36,951 bases of DNA from Microcaldota archaeon (GCA_013425375.1 JACCLH010000053.1:1-36951), one strand, 5' to 3'. Positions 17,192 through 24,506 are shown, counted from the first letter of the stretch. Notes: generated by a model from the letters alone, not told the origin. Translations and numbers: made by a program.

Positions 17192-17199
17192 ATTTAAAC
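17192..17199. promoter_or_regulatory. Symmetric bidirectional TATA box
   Basis: ATTTAAAC reads as a TATA element on both strands. Its centre is 26 bp from the OB-fold ATG (17169, minus) and 26 bp from the NFACT ATG (17222, plus). Both genes would be leaderless from one 52-bp intergenic space. Confidence 0.65.
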
Positions 17200-17221
17200 C
17201 CGCATCACCCTAATCCAATCC

Positions 17222-18202
17222 ATGCATGTGATGTCCAGCATGGAGTATTCATTCATCATCAGCGAGCTCGCGCCATCGCTCTCCGGCAAGCGTTTCAGCC
17301 GCATCCGCAAAATAGGCGAAAAGACCTACCGCATGAAGATAGGCAGCACAGAGGTGCTATGCGAGCTGGGGGTCAGGATGCACGCGACAATGTACCTGGA
17401 AGAGAGCCAGGATACAGACAAATTCGCAGAGAAGATAAACAAGGAGCTGGACAACGCGAGGCTGCTCGCCATCGAGCAGATAAACAAAGACCGCATCGTC
17501 TCGTTCGTCTTCGACAGGGCATCACTCATCATGGAAATGTTCGGCGATGGCAACGCTGTTCTGGTTTGTGATGGGAAAACCGTCTGCGCCCATAGATACG
17601 AATCCTGGTCTGACAGGGAGATAAAGGTCGGCAGCGAGTACAGGCCCCCCAAGTCCGCTCCGTCCGAAAAGCTGGAGCCCACCGATAAATACATCATCGT
17701 CTCGCTCATGAGGATGCCATTAGGCAAGCAGTACGCGCTGGAAGCGCTCGCAAGAGCTGGCATAGACGAGAAGAGGCAAGGGAACAAGCTCACAAAGGAA
17801 GAGACCACAAAACTCGAGCAGGCGATATCCGATATCATATCCAACGCTAAACCATTCGCTTTTTACGATAATGGCAAGTTGGTTGATTTCGCGCTCGCCC
17901 CGCTTTCAGCATACTCATCGCTCGAGAAGAGAGAACCAGCCACGCTGAGCGATGTTGCCGATGCGTATTACATGCACGCCGAGAAGCCTAATCCCGGACT
18001 GGAGAAACTGCTCAAGCGCCTGGAGAAGCAGGAGGAAAGGCTTGCGGAGCTGAAAGCAGAAGAGAAGGAGAACAAGGCGAAAGGCGATTTCATCTACGCG
18101 CACTACGCGGAAGTGGAAGAAGCCATAAAGGCGGCCAAATCAGGCAAATCCAAGGGGAAGATAGACAAGAAAGAAAGGTCCGTTGAGCTGGACCTTCAGT
18201 AG
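17222..18202 (+). CDS. NFACT-N domain protein (Rqc2/NEMF/RqcH-like), lacking the C-terminal NFACT-R domain
   Basis: The 326-residue protein opens with the NFACT-N signature (SFIISELAPSLSGKRFSRIRK, then MKIGSTEVLCELGVRMH) and continues through the helix-hairpin region (SLMRMPLGKQYALEALARAGI) into a long coiled coil (residues about 262-310). Full NFACT proteins, which bind 60S/50S-tRNA complexes and drive C-terminal tailing in ribosome quality control, continue into NFACT-R after this coiled coil. Here the frame stops right at that border (RSVELDLQ), so the RNA-binding half is missing or encoded elsewhere. The downstream gene is convergent and overlaps by 7 bp, leaving no room for NFACT-R. Confidence 0.85.
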   Translation: MHVMSSMEYSFIISELAPSLSGKRFSRIRKIGEKTYRMKIGSTEVLCELGVRMHATMYLEESQDTDKFAEKINKELDNARLLAIEQINKDRIVSFVFDRASLIMEMFGDGNAVLVCDGKTVCAHRYESWSDREIKVGSEYRPPKSAPSEKLEPTDKYIIVSLMRMPLGKQYALEALARAGIDEKRQGNKLTKEETTKLEQAISDIISNAKPFAFYDNGKLVDFALAPLSAYSSLEKREPATLSDVADAYYMHAEKPNPGLEKLLKRLEKQEERLAELKAEEKENKAKGDFIYAHYAEVEEAIKAAKSGKSKGKIDKKERSVELDLQ

Positions 18203-18597
18203 TAGGACTTGTTGGTTATCAGGTGGGGCTGGAGCAGGGTGTTCGCCCTCTTCGGCTTGTCCACGACCATGGAATACACCATCTCGTGGTTGTCCTTCGC
18301 GAGCACCTGGACGTTCTGTACCTTGAGGCCCTCATCCGTGAGCTGCTTGGTGACTTTGCTGAGGTCCTTCTCGTTTATCTTGATCACGACGGCGTTGAGG
18401 TCCTCCACCTTGTAGCCTCCTGCCTCGACGACCTGCTTGCCTTTGACAGGGTCTGTGACCTCCAGCGATATGACCGCCCTGCCTGAAAACACATCCACGC
18501 AGATGGTCTCTATGTTTATCTTGGCCTTGGCCAGCAAGTATGATATGTCCGCGAGCAATCCGACCTTGTCATCAGCTGAGATAACTATGGTTTTCAT
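18196..18597 (-). CDS. ACT-domain protein (two ACT modules)
   Basis: I choose the ATG at 18597 because GAGGTGG stands just before it; a GTG three codons upstream is also open. The 133-residue product has an N-terminal ACT domain (TIVISADDKVGLLADISYLLAKAKINIETI) and a second one (AVVIKINEKDLSKVTKQLTDEGLKVQNVQV). ACT pairs bind small ligands, often amino acids, and regulate enzymes or transcription. No catalytic domain is attached, so this is a stand-alone ligand sensor; the ligand is unknown. It overlaps the NFACT gene end by seven bases in a convergent arrangement and is downstream of the DUF424 gene. Confidence 0.85.
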   Translation of the reverse strand: MKTIVISADDKVGLLADISYLLAKAKINIETICVDVFSGRAVISLEVTDPVKGKQVVEAGGYKVEDLNAVVIKINEKDLSKVTKQLTDEGLKVQNVQVLAKDNHEMVYSMVVDKPKRANTLLQPHLITNKSYY

Positions 18598-18613
18598 AAG
18601 CTCCACCTCTGAA

Positions 18614-18910
18614 TCATAATCGATAAATCTGGATATAAGGTATCTTGTTTATATACATAACGTCTTTTCTGTCTATCAATCCCATGGAGACAGCTACATC
18701 CACAGGTCCCTTCCCCACGAGGTTGACTGAAGAGAATCTGGCGAGCGCATCCTTCAGCTCCTTTCCGTCTGCCTTCTTTCCGATATAGAAGCCGCGGTAG
18801 CTGTCCAGGTCTATGTATGCGCCGTCTCCTTCCAGCACCCTGCCTATGAGCTGCTCCTCGCATGCGGCCACTATCCGGCCTTTGGGCGTGTCGTGGATCT
18901 TAAGGTACAT
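18614..18910 (-). CDS. DUF424 family archaeal protein
   Basis: The 98-residue protein begins MYLKIHDT and continues with VAACEEQLIGRVLEG, then YRGFYIGKKADGKELKDAL and VDVAVSMGLIDRKDVMYI. This pattern and length match DUF424, a small family found across archaea and associated with RNA or translation genes. Its function is not established. GGAGGATGAT lies directly before the ATG, a clear Shine-Dalgarno site, and a TATA box at 18940-18949 serves it and the divergent metallophosphoesterase. It probably forms a two-gene operon with the ACT protein. Confidence 0.87.
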   Translation of the reverse strand: MYLKIHDTPKGRIVAACEEQLIGRVLEGDGAYIDLDSYRGFYIGKKADGKELKDALARFSSVNLVGKGPVDVAVSMGLIDRKDVMYINKIPYIQIYRL

Positions 18911-18939
18911 ATCATCCTCCCAGTGATTATCTCCGTCTG

Positions 18940-18949
18940 GTTTTTAAGC
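18940..18949. promoter_or_regulatory. TATA box shared by divergent DUF424 and metallophosphoesterase genes
   Basis: GTTTTTAAGC reads TATA-like on both strands. Its centre lies 28 bp before the ATG at 18973 and 35 bp from the DUF424 ATG, which also has a Shine-Dalgarno site. Confidence 0.5.
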
Positions 18950-18972
18950 AATTCCGGCTGAGGACTGGTCAT

Positions 18973-19791
18973 ATGTGGGACAGGCTCAATCCGGAATCCG
19001 TAGTTAACACATCGCTGCTCCTCATGGTCCTCCTAGGTATCCTCTTCGCATATTCATTTTTCATAGAACCCGGAATGGTAGTAGTGAAAGAAGTCCAGAT
19101 AAACGGCACAGGAGTCCACATGAAAGTTGTTTTCCTGTCTGATTTCCAGCGGATGAGCACAGATCCGGAATTCATGCAGCAGGTGGTGGAGCTTACTGAG
19201 CGCGAGAATCCCGACATCATCCTGCTGGGCGGGGATTATATAGAGACGAGCGAAAGCGAACTGCCATCTGCCGCCCCGCTCAAGACCCTGCATGCCAGAT
19301 ATGGGGTCTATGGCGTGATGGGCAACCATGATTACGGCATGATAACCGGCCGCGAGTTCCCCCCTAATGACCTCATGGCATCAGGCATACGCGCTTTCCT
19401 TGAGGACAGCGGCATACGCATCCTGAGCAACGAGCATGTCCAGATTGGCAATGTCACCATAATCGGTCTTGACGACCTTTGGGCTGGTGAGCGGGATGAA
19501 GCTGCAGCGTTATCCGGAAACATCTCAGGCTACCGCATCCTGCTCTCGCATAATCAGTATGGCCTTCCAATCACAAAGAGCGACGCCGACCTCTACCTTT
19601 TCGGGCACACACATTGCGGCCAGATAAGATTGCCAGGCCTAGGCTCTGTCCCGAAGCTGTTCGGATTCAGGGGAGAATACGAGATGGGATACTACAAGGT
19701 GAACGGAAGCGATGTCTATACCACCTGCGGCCTGGCTGGCGGACCGAGATTCCTGGCTCCACCTGAAGTGACAGTGATTGAATTAAACTAG
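18973..19791 (+). CDS. Membrane-anchored calcineurin-like metallophosphoesterase (YaeI/YkuE type)
   Basis: The 272-residue protein has an N-terminal transmembrane helix (TSLLLMVLLGILFAYSFFI) and a phosphoesterase domain with GGDYIE (motif II), GNHDYG (motif III), a SHNQYG histidine and GHTHCGQ (motif V). The first motif reads SDFQ instead of the usual SDxH, so one metal-ligand His is replaced by Gln. Relatives act on lipid or nucleotide phosphoesters near the membrane; the substrate here is unknown. It is alone on its strand and driven by the shared TATA box. Confidence 0.88.
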   Translation: MWDRLNPESVVNTSLLLMVLLGILFAYSFFIEPGMVVVKEVQINGTGVHMKVVFLSDFQRMSTDPEFMQQVVELTERENPDIILLGGDYIETSESELPSAAPLKTLHARYGVYGVMGNHDYGMITGREFPPNDLMASGIRAFLEDSGIRILSNEHVQIGNVTIIGLDDLWAGERDEAAALSGNISGYRILLSHNQYGLPITKSDADLYLFGHTHCGQIRLPGLGSVPKLFGFRGEYEMGYYKVNGSDVYTTCGLAGGPRFLAPPEVTVIELN

Positions 19792-19792
19792 C

Positions 19793-20338
19793 TCATCCGA
19801 GCCTTTTCTGCACTATCGCTTCCTGGCTTTTCGGTGCGGGCCATTTTTTCGGATATCCGAAGATGAGCGGGCAGTACAGTTGCTGGCTGTCCTTCATTCC
19901 TAATGAGCGCAATGTTTCCTTGTCGTCCTTTATCATCGTCGCGAATCCGATGAAGCAGCTTCCCAGCCCCAAGTCATAGGCCTGGAGCATCATGTTCTGG
20001 GCGGCAAGGGCGCAATCAGTGGGTGCCCAGTCGCTTTTCTCTGCCACGATGAGTATGAGCAATGGCGCACCGTAGAAGATGACGTCCTCCATTATCTTCG
20101 CCCGTTCGGCCAGCCTCGCCCCGAACCCCAGGATGCCTATCTTGTCCTTCACCTTGCCTGACAGCTCCTTGATTTTCACCTTGTCAGTTATTACTATGAA
20201 CCTGTAGGGGTGGACGCCCATGGCAGATGGCGCCATGGCTCCGGCCTTCAGTATCTTCTGGATGATTTCCTCAGGGACAGGCTTGTCCTCGTAATCCCTC
20301 ACAGCCCTTCTTCCAAGGATGGCTTTTCCGGTTTCCAT
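19793..20338 (-). CDS. Nitroreductase family FMN-dependent oxidoreductase
   Basis: The 181-residue protein begins with the family's flavin-binding signature (ILGRRAVRDYEDKPV, then ILKAGAMAPSAMGVHPYRFIV). AALAAQNMMLQAYDLGLGSCFIG-like helices follow, with a C-terminal FGYP block near residue 160 (LIFGYPKKWPAPK). These are NAD(P)H-dependent FMN enzymes that reduce nitro compounds, quinones or halogenated rings. The sequence does not show which substrate. A reverse TATA-like CTTATTAATC lies at 20368-20377, about 33 bp before the ATG. Confidence 0.92.
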   Translation of the reverse strand: METGKAILGRRAVRDYEDKPVPEEIIQKILKAGAMAPSAMGVHPYRFIVITDKVKIKELSGKVKDKIGILGFGARLAERAKIMEDVIFYGAPLLILIVAEKSDWAPTDCALAAQNMMLQAYDLGLGSCFIGFATMIKDDKETLRSLGMKDSQQLYCPLIFGYPKKWPAPKSQEAIVQKRLG

Positions 20339-20387
20339 AAGACCACACAGCTATCTCGCCTCTAGCGCTTATTAATCTCTCGCAGTC

Positions 20388-21866
20388 CTATTCCATGAAG
20401 ACTTCCACACCGCTCTTCCTCTCCTTGACTTTCAGCGTGAAAATCGCGATGACAGCTCCAAAAAGCACAATGACGGTCGCGACTATGAATACCGTGTGAT
20501 AAGCGAGAATCTGCGCCTTGAGCGTCATCAGGGTGACGAACTGCGCCTGCGCGAGCGCATTGCCAGTGTAGATCTGGCTGTTCTGCGCGATTGCCAGGAT
20601 ATTGTTTTTCACAGACTCATTGAGCAGGGTGGCGAAGAGCGCGATGCCGAACGCTCCGGCTATGTTGCGGAAAAGGGCAAGCACCGACGACGCGATGCCT
20701 ATCTCCTCTGCCGGGACCGCGGAAGCGATGATGGTCGTCCTCTGCGCCATGCCAAAGCCCATGCCGAAAGCCATGACAGATATCGGTAATACTAGGTCCA
20801 GCGTCGTGGAACGGGCGTCGAGGCCGATGAATAGGAAAATGCCGAGCGCGGCGACGGCGGTGCTCGCGAATATCACATACCTGGGCTCCACTTTGCCTAT
20901 CAGACTGGAGCCTAACGGGGCAGCTATCATCATGCAGAATGCCATCGGCATGAAAAGGAACCCTGTTTCCGTCGCGTCAAGCCCGAGGTAGGTCTGGACG
21001 AACACAGGGAGCAGGAACAGGCCGCCCATCATGCCCATGAACACGATGAAATTGTTGATGAGGGCGCCGTTGAAAGCGCTTATCCTGAAGAACTTGAAAT
21101 CCACTATGGGCTCGGGGTGGGTGGAGTCTATCCTGTAGAAGATATACGCGAAAAGCAGCACTATCGAGTAGCATGCGAGCGCCTCGTTCGAGAGCCAGCC
21201 CCAATCCATCCCCTTGTCGAGCACGAGGACGAGGGCTGATAACGTTATGCCGAGCGTGATGGCTCCCCACCAGTCGAACTTCACTGTCTTCTTTTCCGAT
21301 ACCGATTCCCTGATGAATACGAGAGCCATCGCGAGCCCGAGGAGCCCCACAGGAAGGTTTATCAGGAACACTGACCTCCATCCGAACATGTCTATGAGCG
21401 GGCCTCCGATCAGCGGGCCGAAGACCGATGCGGCTGCGAACGAGGCAGACCATAACCCCAATGCCTCGGCCCGCTCCTTGGCTTCCCTGAAAGTCACGGC
21501 CAGTATCGCCATGGCGGTGGGATAGTCCGCCGAGCCGGCTATCGCCTGGATGATACGGAAGAGAAGCATGGAATTGAGGTCCCAGGCCAGCCCGGCGAGG
21601 ACCGAACCGAATATGAAAATGAGGAAACCCCAGATATAGACCTTCTTCCTCCCTATGGTGTCCCCGAGCTTGCCCCATACCGGCACGAACACCGCGTTGG
21701 CGAGTATGTACGCCGTCGCTATCCAGCCTGCCTGGGACACGGTGATGGAGAAATCCTGGATTATCTTAGGGAGCGCGAGATTGACTATCGTCTGGTCGAG
21801 CCTCCCGAGGAACGTGCCGATGATGACTGTGAGCAGTATCAGCCAGCGGGCGTCGTCCCTTTTCAT
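20388..21866 (-). CDS. MFS drug-efflux transporter, DHA2 (EmrB/QacA) family, 14 TM
   Basis: The 492-residue polytopic protein starts with GTFLGRLDQTIVNLALPKI, the DHA2 family signature with its conserved Asp in helix 1, then WGKLGDTIGRKKVY (motif A) and a glycine-rich helix 5 (FGPLIGGPLIDMFGWRSVF). Length and hydrophobic periodicity fit 14 membrane helices. It would exchange drugs or lipophilic compounds for protons. It is the last gene of the MarR-HlyD-MFS unit, so it probably works with the HlyD-like adaptor. An archaeon has no outer membrane, so the adaptor's partner is unclear. Confidence 0.93.
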   Translation of the reverse strand: MKRDDARWLILLTVIIGTFLGRLDQTIVNLALPKIIQDFSITVSQAGWIATAYILANAVFVPVWGKLGDTIGRKKVYIWGFLIFIFGSVLAGLAWDLNSMLLFRIIQAIAGSADYPTAMAILAVTFREAKERAEALGLWSASFAAASVFGPLIGGPLIDMFGWRSVFLINLPVGLLGLAMALVFIRESVSEKKTVKFDWWGAITLGITLSALVLVLDKGMDWGWLSNEALACYSIVLLFAYIFYRIDSTHPEPIVDFKFFRISAFNGALINNFIVFMGMMGGLFLLPVFVQTYLGLDATETGFLFMPMAFCMMIAAPLGSSLIGKVEPRYVIFASTAVAALGIFLFIGLDARSTTLDLVLPISVMAFGMGFGMAQRTTIIASAVPAEEIGIASSVLALFRNIAGAFGIALFATLLNESVKNNILAIAQNSQIYTGNALAQAQFVTLMTLKAQILAYHTVFIVATVIVLFGAVIAIFTLKVKERKSGVEVFME

Positions 21867-21894
21867 GCGGATCAGCAGCCTTTTCGGGAAAAAT

Positions 21895-22581
21895 TCACTT
21901 GTATACCCACATCCTGGCGGACATGCCGTTCTTGAGCTCAGGATAGGCCTGGGTGTCGAAAAGCGCCTTCACCTCGAACTCGCGCGACTCCCGCTTGTCC
22001 GATATGCTGAACACGATGTCACCCTCCCTGGCGCTCAGCCCGATGCTGTCCACCGAAGCCTCGTATTTCCTGTCGCCGTAGGCGTCCACGGTGAAGACCA
22101 CGTGCTGGCCTGGTCTGATGTCCTTCAGCCCCCTGTCCTCCTGCACCCTGCCGACCAGCCTGAGCTCGTCGGTGTCTATCATCTTGACTATGGCGGTCTG
22201 GGGCGTGGCCATCTGGCCGGGCGCGTTGTTTATCCATATCACCAGGCCGTTGGTCATGGCATAGACTGTCTGGTTGCCCACAACCGCCAGCCGCTGGCCG
22301 TTGGACACCCTGTCGCCTTCGCTCACATAGAACTTGTCTATGGTGCCCGAGAGCGGCGGGCTGATGGATATTATCGGGGCCGTTATCTGGGCCTTCTCTA
22401 TGTATATCCTGCTCTGGCTGTCCTGCCAGTAGAGATAGCCGCCGATTAGCGCGGCTACGACTATGATTATAACGAATTCTGTCAGCAGGGGGTGCTTTTT
22501 TATCCTGGCTATGACCGGGTTCTCGCCCAGGCCGGCCTCCTCCTTGTGCTTTGCTTCGTGGTGTTCCATATGCTCGCTCAT
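21895..22581 (-). CDS. HlyD/EmrA-like membrane fusion protein
   Basis: I start at the ATG at 22581 (MSEHMEHHEAKHKEEAG); the longer open frame upstream runs through palindromic repeats. The 228-residue protein has a His/Glu-rich cytoplasmic tail, one membrane helix (EFVIIIVVAALIGGYLYW), then a biotinyl-lipoyl-like hairpin domain (ITAPIISISPPLSGTIDKFY, SEGDRVSNGQRLAVV) and a C-terminal barrel (RLVGRVQEDRGLKDIRPGQ). It is the periplasmic-adaptor type, but the long coiled-coil hairpin is missing. It is 28 bases upstream of the MFS gene. The nearest Shine-Dalgarno-like GGGAG is contributed by the repeat element. Confidence 0.88.
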   Translation of the reverse strand: MSEHMEHHEAKHKEEAGLGENPVIARIKKHPLLTEFVIIIVVAALIGGYLYWQDSQSRIYIEKAQITAPIISISPPLSGTIDKFYVSEGDRVSNGQRLAVVGNQTVYAMTNGLVIWINNAPGQMATPQTAIVKMIDTDELRLVGRVQEDRGLKDIRPGQHVVFTVDAYGDRKYEASVDSIGLSAREGDIVFSISDKRESREFEVKALFDTQAYPELKNGMSARMWVYK

Positions 22582-22586
22582 GTCAA

Positions 22587-23243
22587 TCACACTCCCAGGG
22601 TGCGCGGCCTGCTTTGTACTTGCAGAGAGCGCACCCTCGCAGGCGGCAGGGAACTGCTGTTCCCTGCGCACCGTGTTCGTTGCGACGAACACGATTGCCG
22701 CCTTCCGCACTCCTTATCTGTGGCGGGCTTCCTAGCGACCTGCGGTCGCTGGGACCCCGAGAGCGAAGCTCTCGAGGTCAGCCCTGGGAGTGTGCCCCTG
22801 TCCCTGTTCGCCTTAGCTATTATCCTGTTGACGCTCTCCAATGAATCGCACAATTCTTCCAGCTCGCTTTCGCTGAGGGACGCCAGGTTCGCCCGGATGG
22901 CCCGCCTGGCTGTCTTCCTGCGCTCCTCCATGACCGTCCTGCCCTTTTCTGTCATCTCGATGCGGACTATGCGCCGGTCGCTCTTGTCATGAAGCCTCCT
23001 GGCGAGCTCCTTATCTATCAGCCCGTCCACGATGGCGGTCATATTGGGCTTGGAGCGCCCCATATAGCGGCCCAGCTCGGACATGGGTATGGCACCCTGC
23101 CTCAGTAGCCCCAGCATCATGTACTGCGGGTCCATGGGGAGCGGCTTCATTCCCGCTTCCTCGCTCCGGCTCTTCATGATATGGACTGCCCTCATGAATG
23201 ACCATACATTCTTCGCGATGCGCTCAATCTTGGCTTCGTCCAT
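22587..23243 (-). CDS. MarR family transcriptional regulator with a repeat-derived C-terminal extension
   Basis: Residues 1-150 are a normal MarR winged-helix protein: a dimerisation helix, MDPQYMMLGLLRQGAIPMSELGRYMG as helix-turn-helix lead, SKPNMTAIVDGLIDKELARR as recognition region, and DRRIVRIEMTEKGRTVMEE as the wing. The last ~65 residues (after NRDRGTLPG) are Ser/Arg/Gln-rich and are encoded entirely by the 207-bp palindromic element at 22588-22794; the stop TGA lies in the element's terminal repeat. MarR repressors usually regulate adjacent efflux genes, here HlyD and MFS in the same operon. GAGGTAAGA before the ATG is a Shine-Dalgarno site. An operator-like repeat overlaps the promoter. 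Confidence 0.9.
   Translation of the reverse strand: MDEAKIERIAKNVWSFMRAVHIMKSRSEEAGMKPLPMDPQYMMLGLLRQGAIPMSELGRYMGRSKPNMTAIVDGLIDKELARRLHDKSDRRIVRIEMTEKGRTVMEERRKTARRAIRANLASLSESELEELCDSLESVNRIIAKANRDRGTLPGLTSRASLSGSQRPQVARKPATDKECGRRQSCSSQRTRCAGNSSSLPPARVRSLQVQSRPRTLGV
22588..22794. repeat. 207-bp multi-hairpin palindromic element inside the MarR C-terminus
   Basis: Outer 13-bp perfect inverted repeats (22588-22600 and 22782-22794, CACACTCCCAGGG) enclose a string of perfect hairpins: GGTGCGC/GCGCACC, GCAGGGAAC-TGCT-GTTCCCTGC (22646-22667), CGTGTTCGT-TGCG-ACGAACACG (22672-22693), AGCGACC-TGC-GGTCGCT (22734-22750) and CGAGAGC-GAA-GCTCTCG. The total length is 69 codons, so it keeps the reading frame. 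Confidence 0.85.
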
Positions 23244-23283
23244 ATTCTTACCTCTGGCTGGTCGTTTATTGATTAAAAACCTG

Positions 23284-23310
23284 AATAGTTAAGAATATGA
23301 ACTATTTATA
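23284..23310. promoter_or_regulatory. Promoter and candidate MarR operator
   Basis: A reverse-strand TATA box (TATAAATAG, about 23303-23311) lies upstream of the MarR gene. AATAGTT (23284-23290) and AACTATT (23300-23306) form a 7-bp inverted repeat with a 9-bp spacer directly over the TATA box and start region. MarR dimers bind such palindromes, so autorepression is likely. Confidence 0.5.
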
Positions 23311-23358
23311 AAGATAGCCTCAAGGCACAGTGGTGGCTGTCCGGCAACCACACTGGGA

Positions 23359-23368
23359 TTTTTTAAAT
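23359..23368 (+). promoter_or_regulatory. TATA box of the tRNA-Leu region
   Basis: TTTTTAAAT is centred about 28 bp before a tRNA-Leu-like 5' fragment at 23395. No other TATA-like site was seen before the tRNA at 23526, so the tRNA may be made from a longer precursor. Confidence 0.4.
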
Positions 23369-23394
23369 GTAGTTTGCAACTTTCTTTCGCTTCT

Positions 23395-23520
23395 GCAGGA
23401 GTAGCGAGGTAGTCGAACGGCGCTCCATTCGCCATTCGCAACTCCTGCTGGTGTGAGACAGTTGTTTTCACGCAGGAGTATAGTTGGTTGCACTGCAACC
23501 ACCAAACTCCAGCTCACATT
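23395..23520 (+). pseudogene. Decayed tRNA-Leu 5'-half copies
   Basis: GCAGGAGTAGCGA (from 23395) repeats the first 13 bases of the real tRNA-Leu, with a Leu-type D-arm (GTCGAACGGCGC), and closes with ACTCCTGC (23441-23448), giving a 54-nt acceptor-closed mini-structure without an anticodon or T-arm. GCAGGAGTA occurs a third time at 23472-23480, followed by TGGTTGCA-C-TGCAACCA and AACTCC. These look like tRNA remnants from repeated integration or duplication. Confidence 0.55.
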
Positions 23521-23525
23521 CGTTC

Positions 23526-23649
23526 GCAGGAGTAGCGAAGCGGTCAAACGCGCCAGACTCAAGATCTGTTTGACATATTCCCTTTTCAATAGGGAATTGG
23601 GAAATCTGCTGGCTTAGTGCCTTCGAAGGTTCAAATCCTTCCTCCTGCA
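23526..23649 (+). tRNA. tRNA-Leu (anticodon CAA) with a ~40-nt intron
   Basis: GCAGGAG (23526-23532) pairs with CTCCTGC (23642-23648), followed by A as discriminator. The D-arm GCGAAGCGGTCAAACGC, the anticodon stem CCAGA with loop CTCAAG (anticodon CAA at 23560-23562), a long variable arm (GGC-TTAGT-GCC) and the T-arm GAAGG-TTCAAAT-CCTTC are all present, as expected for a class II leucine tRNA. An intron at the standard position after base 37 spans about 23564-23603 and contains its own hairpin (ATTCCCT...AGGGAAT). The exact splice point is ambiguous because ATCTG is repeated at both borders. One anticodon-stem pair (27-43) is C-C. CCA is not encoded. Confidence 0.87.
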
Positions 23650-23774
23650 TTCAGATCTGCTCTGAGGTCGCACCTTCGTGGTGCACTCAGATCAGCAGTG
23701 GAACGCTTATCGCGTTCCACTATTGGCAAACCAGCCTTGCTGGTTCGCCATGGTCTCAAATCCTGCCCTAGCGC
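23639..23774 (+). repeat. 136-bp direct repeat, copy A, overlapping the tRNA-Leu 3' end
   Basis: The sequence beginning TTCCTCCTGCATTCAG at 23639 is repeated at 25745-25880 at a constant offset of 2106, with only a few changes near 23681-23686 and 23771. It contains GTGGAACGC-TTATC-GCGTTCCAC and AACCAGC-CTT-GCTGGTT hairpins. The first 11 bases are the end of the tRNA-Leu gene, a classic integrase target. Confidence 0.85.
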
Positions 23775-23870
23775 CTTGTGGTTTGGTCTGAGTTCAGACC
23801 AACGGTGTCCGTCCGACCGAAAGATGGTCTGAGGAGCAGAGAATAAAAAGGCTGCTTCATTATTTCTTAG
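23775..23870. repeat. Hairpins and leader before the methyltransferase gene
   Basis: TGGTCTGA-GT-TCAGACCA (about 23784-23801) is an 8-bp hairpin. Its counterpart near 25937-25955 reads TGGTCTAA-G-TTTAGACCA, so the pair G-C changed to A-T while pairing was kept. The stretch ends with GGTCTGAGGAGCAG and a TATA-like GAATAAAAAG (23841-23850). Confidence 0.6.
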
Positions 23871-23883
23871 AAGTTGATAAGCA

Positions 23884-24504
23884 ATGTCAAAACCAAAGTC
23901 AGAGATTGTTCGCAAAGGTTATTCCAAAATCGCTAAAGCTTACCATAAGCAACGGGATAAGTATAATAACAATCTTCTGCTAACGAAAATATCCAAACGA
24001 TTCCCGAAAGGTTCGACAATCCTCGACTTGGGTAGCGGTACGGGTGTCCCTATCGCCAAATTTCTCGTCAATAAAGGTTATGATATCATTGGCATCGATT
24101 TTGCAGAGAATATGATCAAGCTTGCCAGAAAGAACGTCCCAAGGGCGAAATTCATCAAAATGGATATTACGAAAATGAAGTTCAAGCCAAATTCCTTCGA
24201 TGGAGCAGTCTCATTCTATGCCATCATCCATATCCCTCGTGAAAAGCATGCCTGCGTGTACAAAAAACTCCACCGAATCCTAAGGCCAAATAGTCACATG
24301 TTCCTGAACGCAAGCGGCTATGACGTGAATGGCTGGGAAGGTTACGGGAAGGATTATTTAGGCGTCCCGATGTTCTGGAGTTATTACGGTCCAAAGAAAA
24401 CATCAAGACTGATAGTCAATGCTGGTTTTGAAATAATATGGAGCAAAGTTCTCAAATTAGGCGGAGATAAACAATTTTGGGTATTGGCTAAGAAAAACGA
24501 TTAA
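23884..24504 (+). CDS. SAM-dependent class I methyltransferase
   Basis: The 206-residue protein has the Rossmann-fold methyltransferase motifs: ILDLGSGTGVPIAKFL (motif I, near residue 46), IIGIDFAENMIKLA (motif II, acidic residue binding SAM ribose), FIKMDITKMKF (motif III) and FDGAVSFYAIIHI (motif IV). These belong to the UbiE/SAM-dependent group; the substrate is not evident. The gene is AT-richer than the backbone and is the first gene after the tRNA-Leu, inside a 2.1-kb unit bounded by 136-bp direct repeats. Confidence 0.9.
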   Translation: MSKPKSEIVRKGYSKIAKAYHKQRDKYNNNLLLTKISKRFPKGSTILDLGSGTGVPIAKFLVNKGYDIIGIDFAENMIKLARKNVPRAKFIKMDITKMKFKPNSFDGAVSFYAIIHIPREKHACVYKKLHRILRPNSHMFLNASGYDVNGWEGYGKDYLGVPMFWSYYGPKKTSRLIVNAGFEIIWSKVLKLGGDKQFWVLAKKND

Positions 24505-24506
24505 GT

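Noticed and set aside
22582-22710. Longer N-terminus for the HlyD-like protein
   Set aside because: The extra 43 residues would be translated from palindromic repeats inside MarR; the ATG at 22581 starts the normal family layout.
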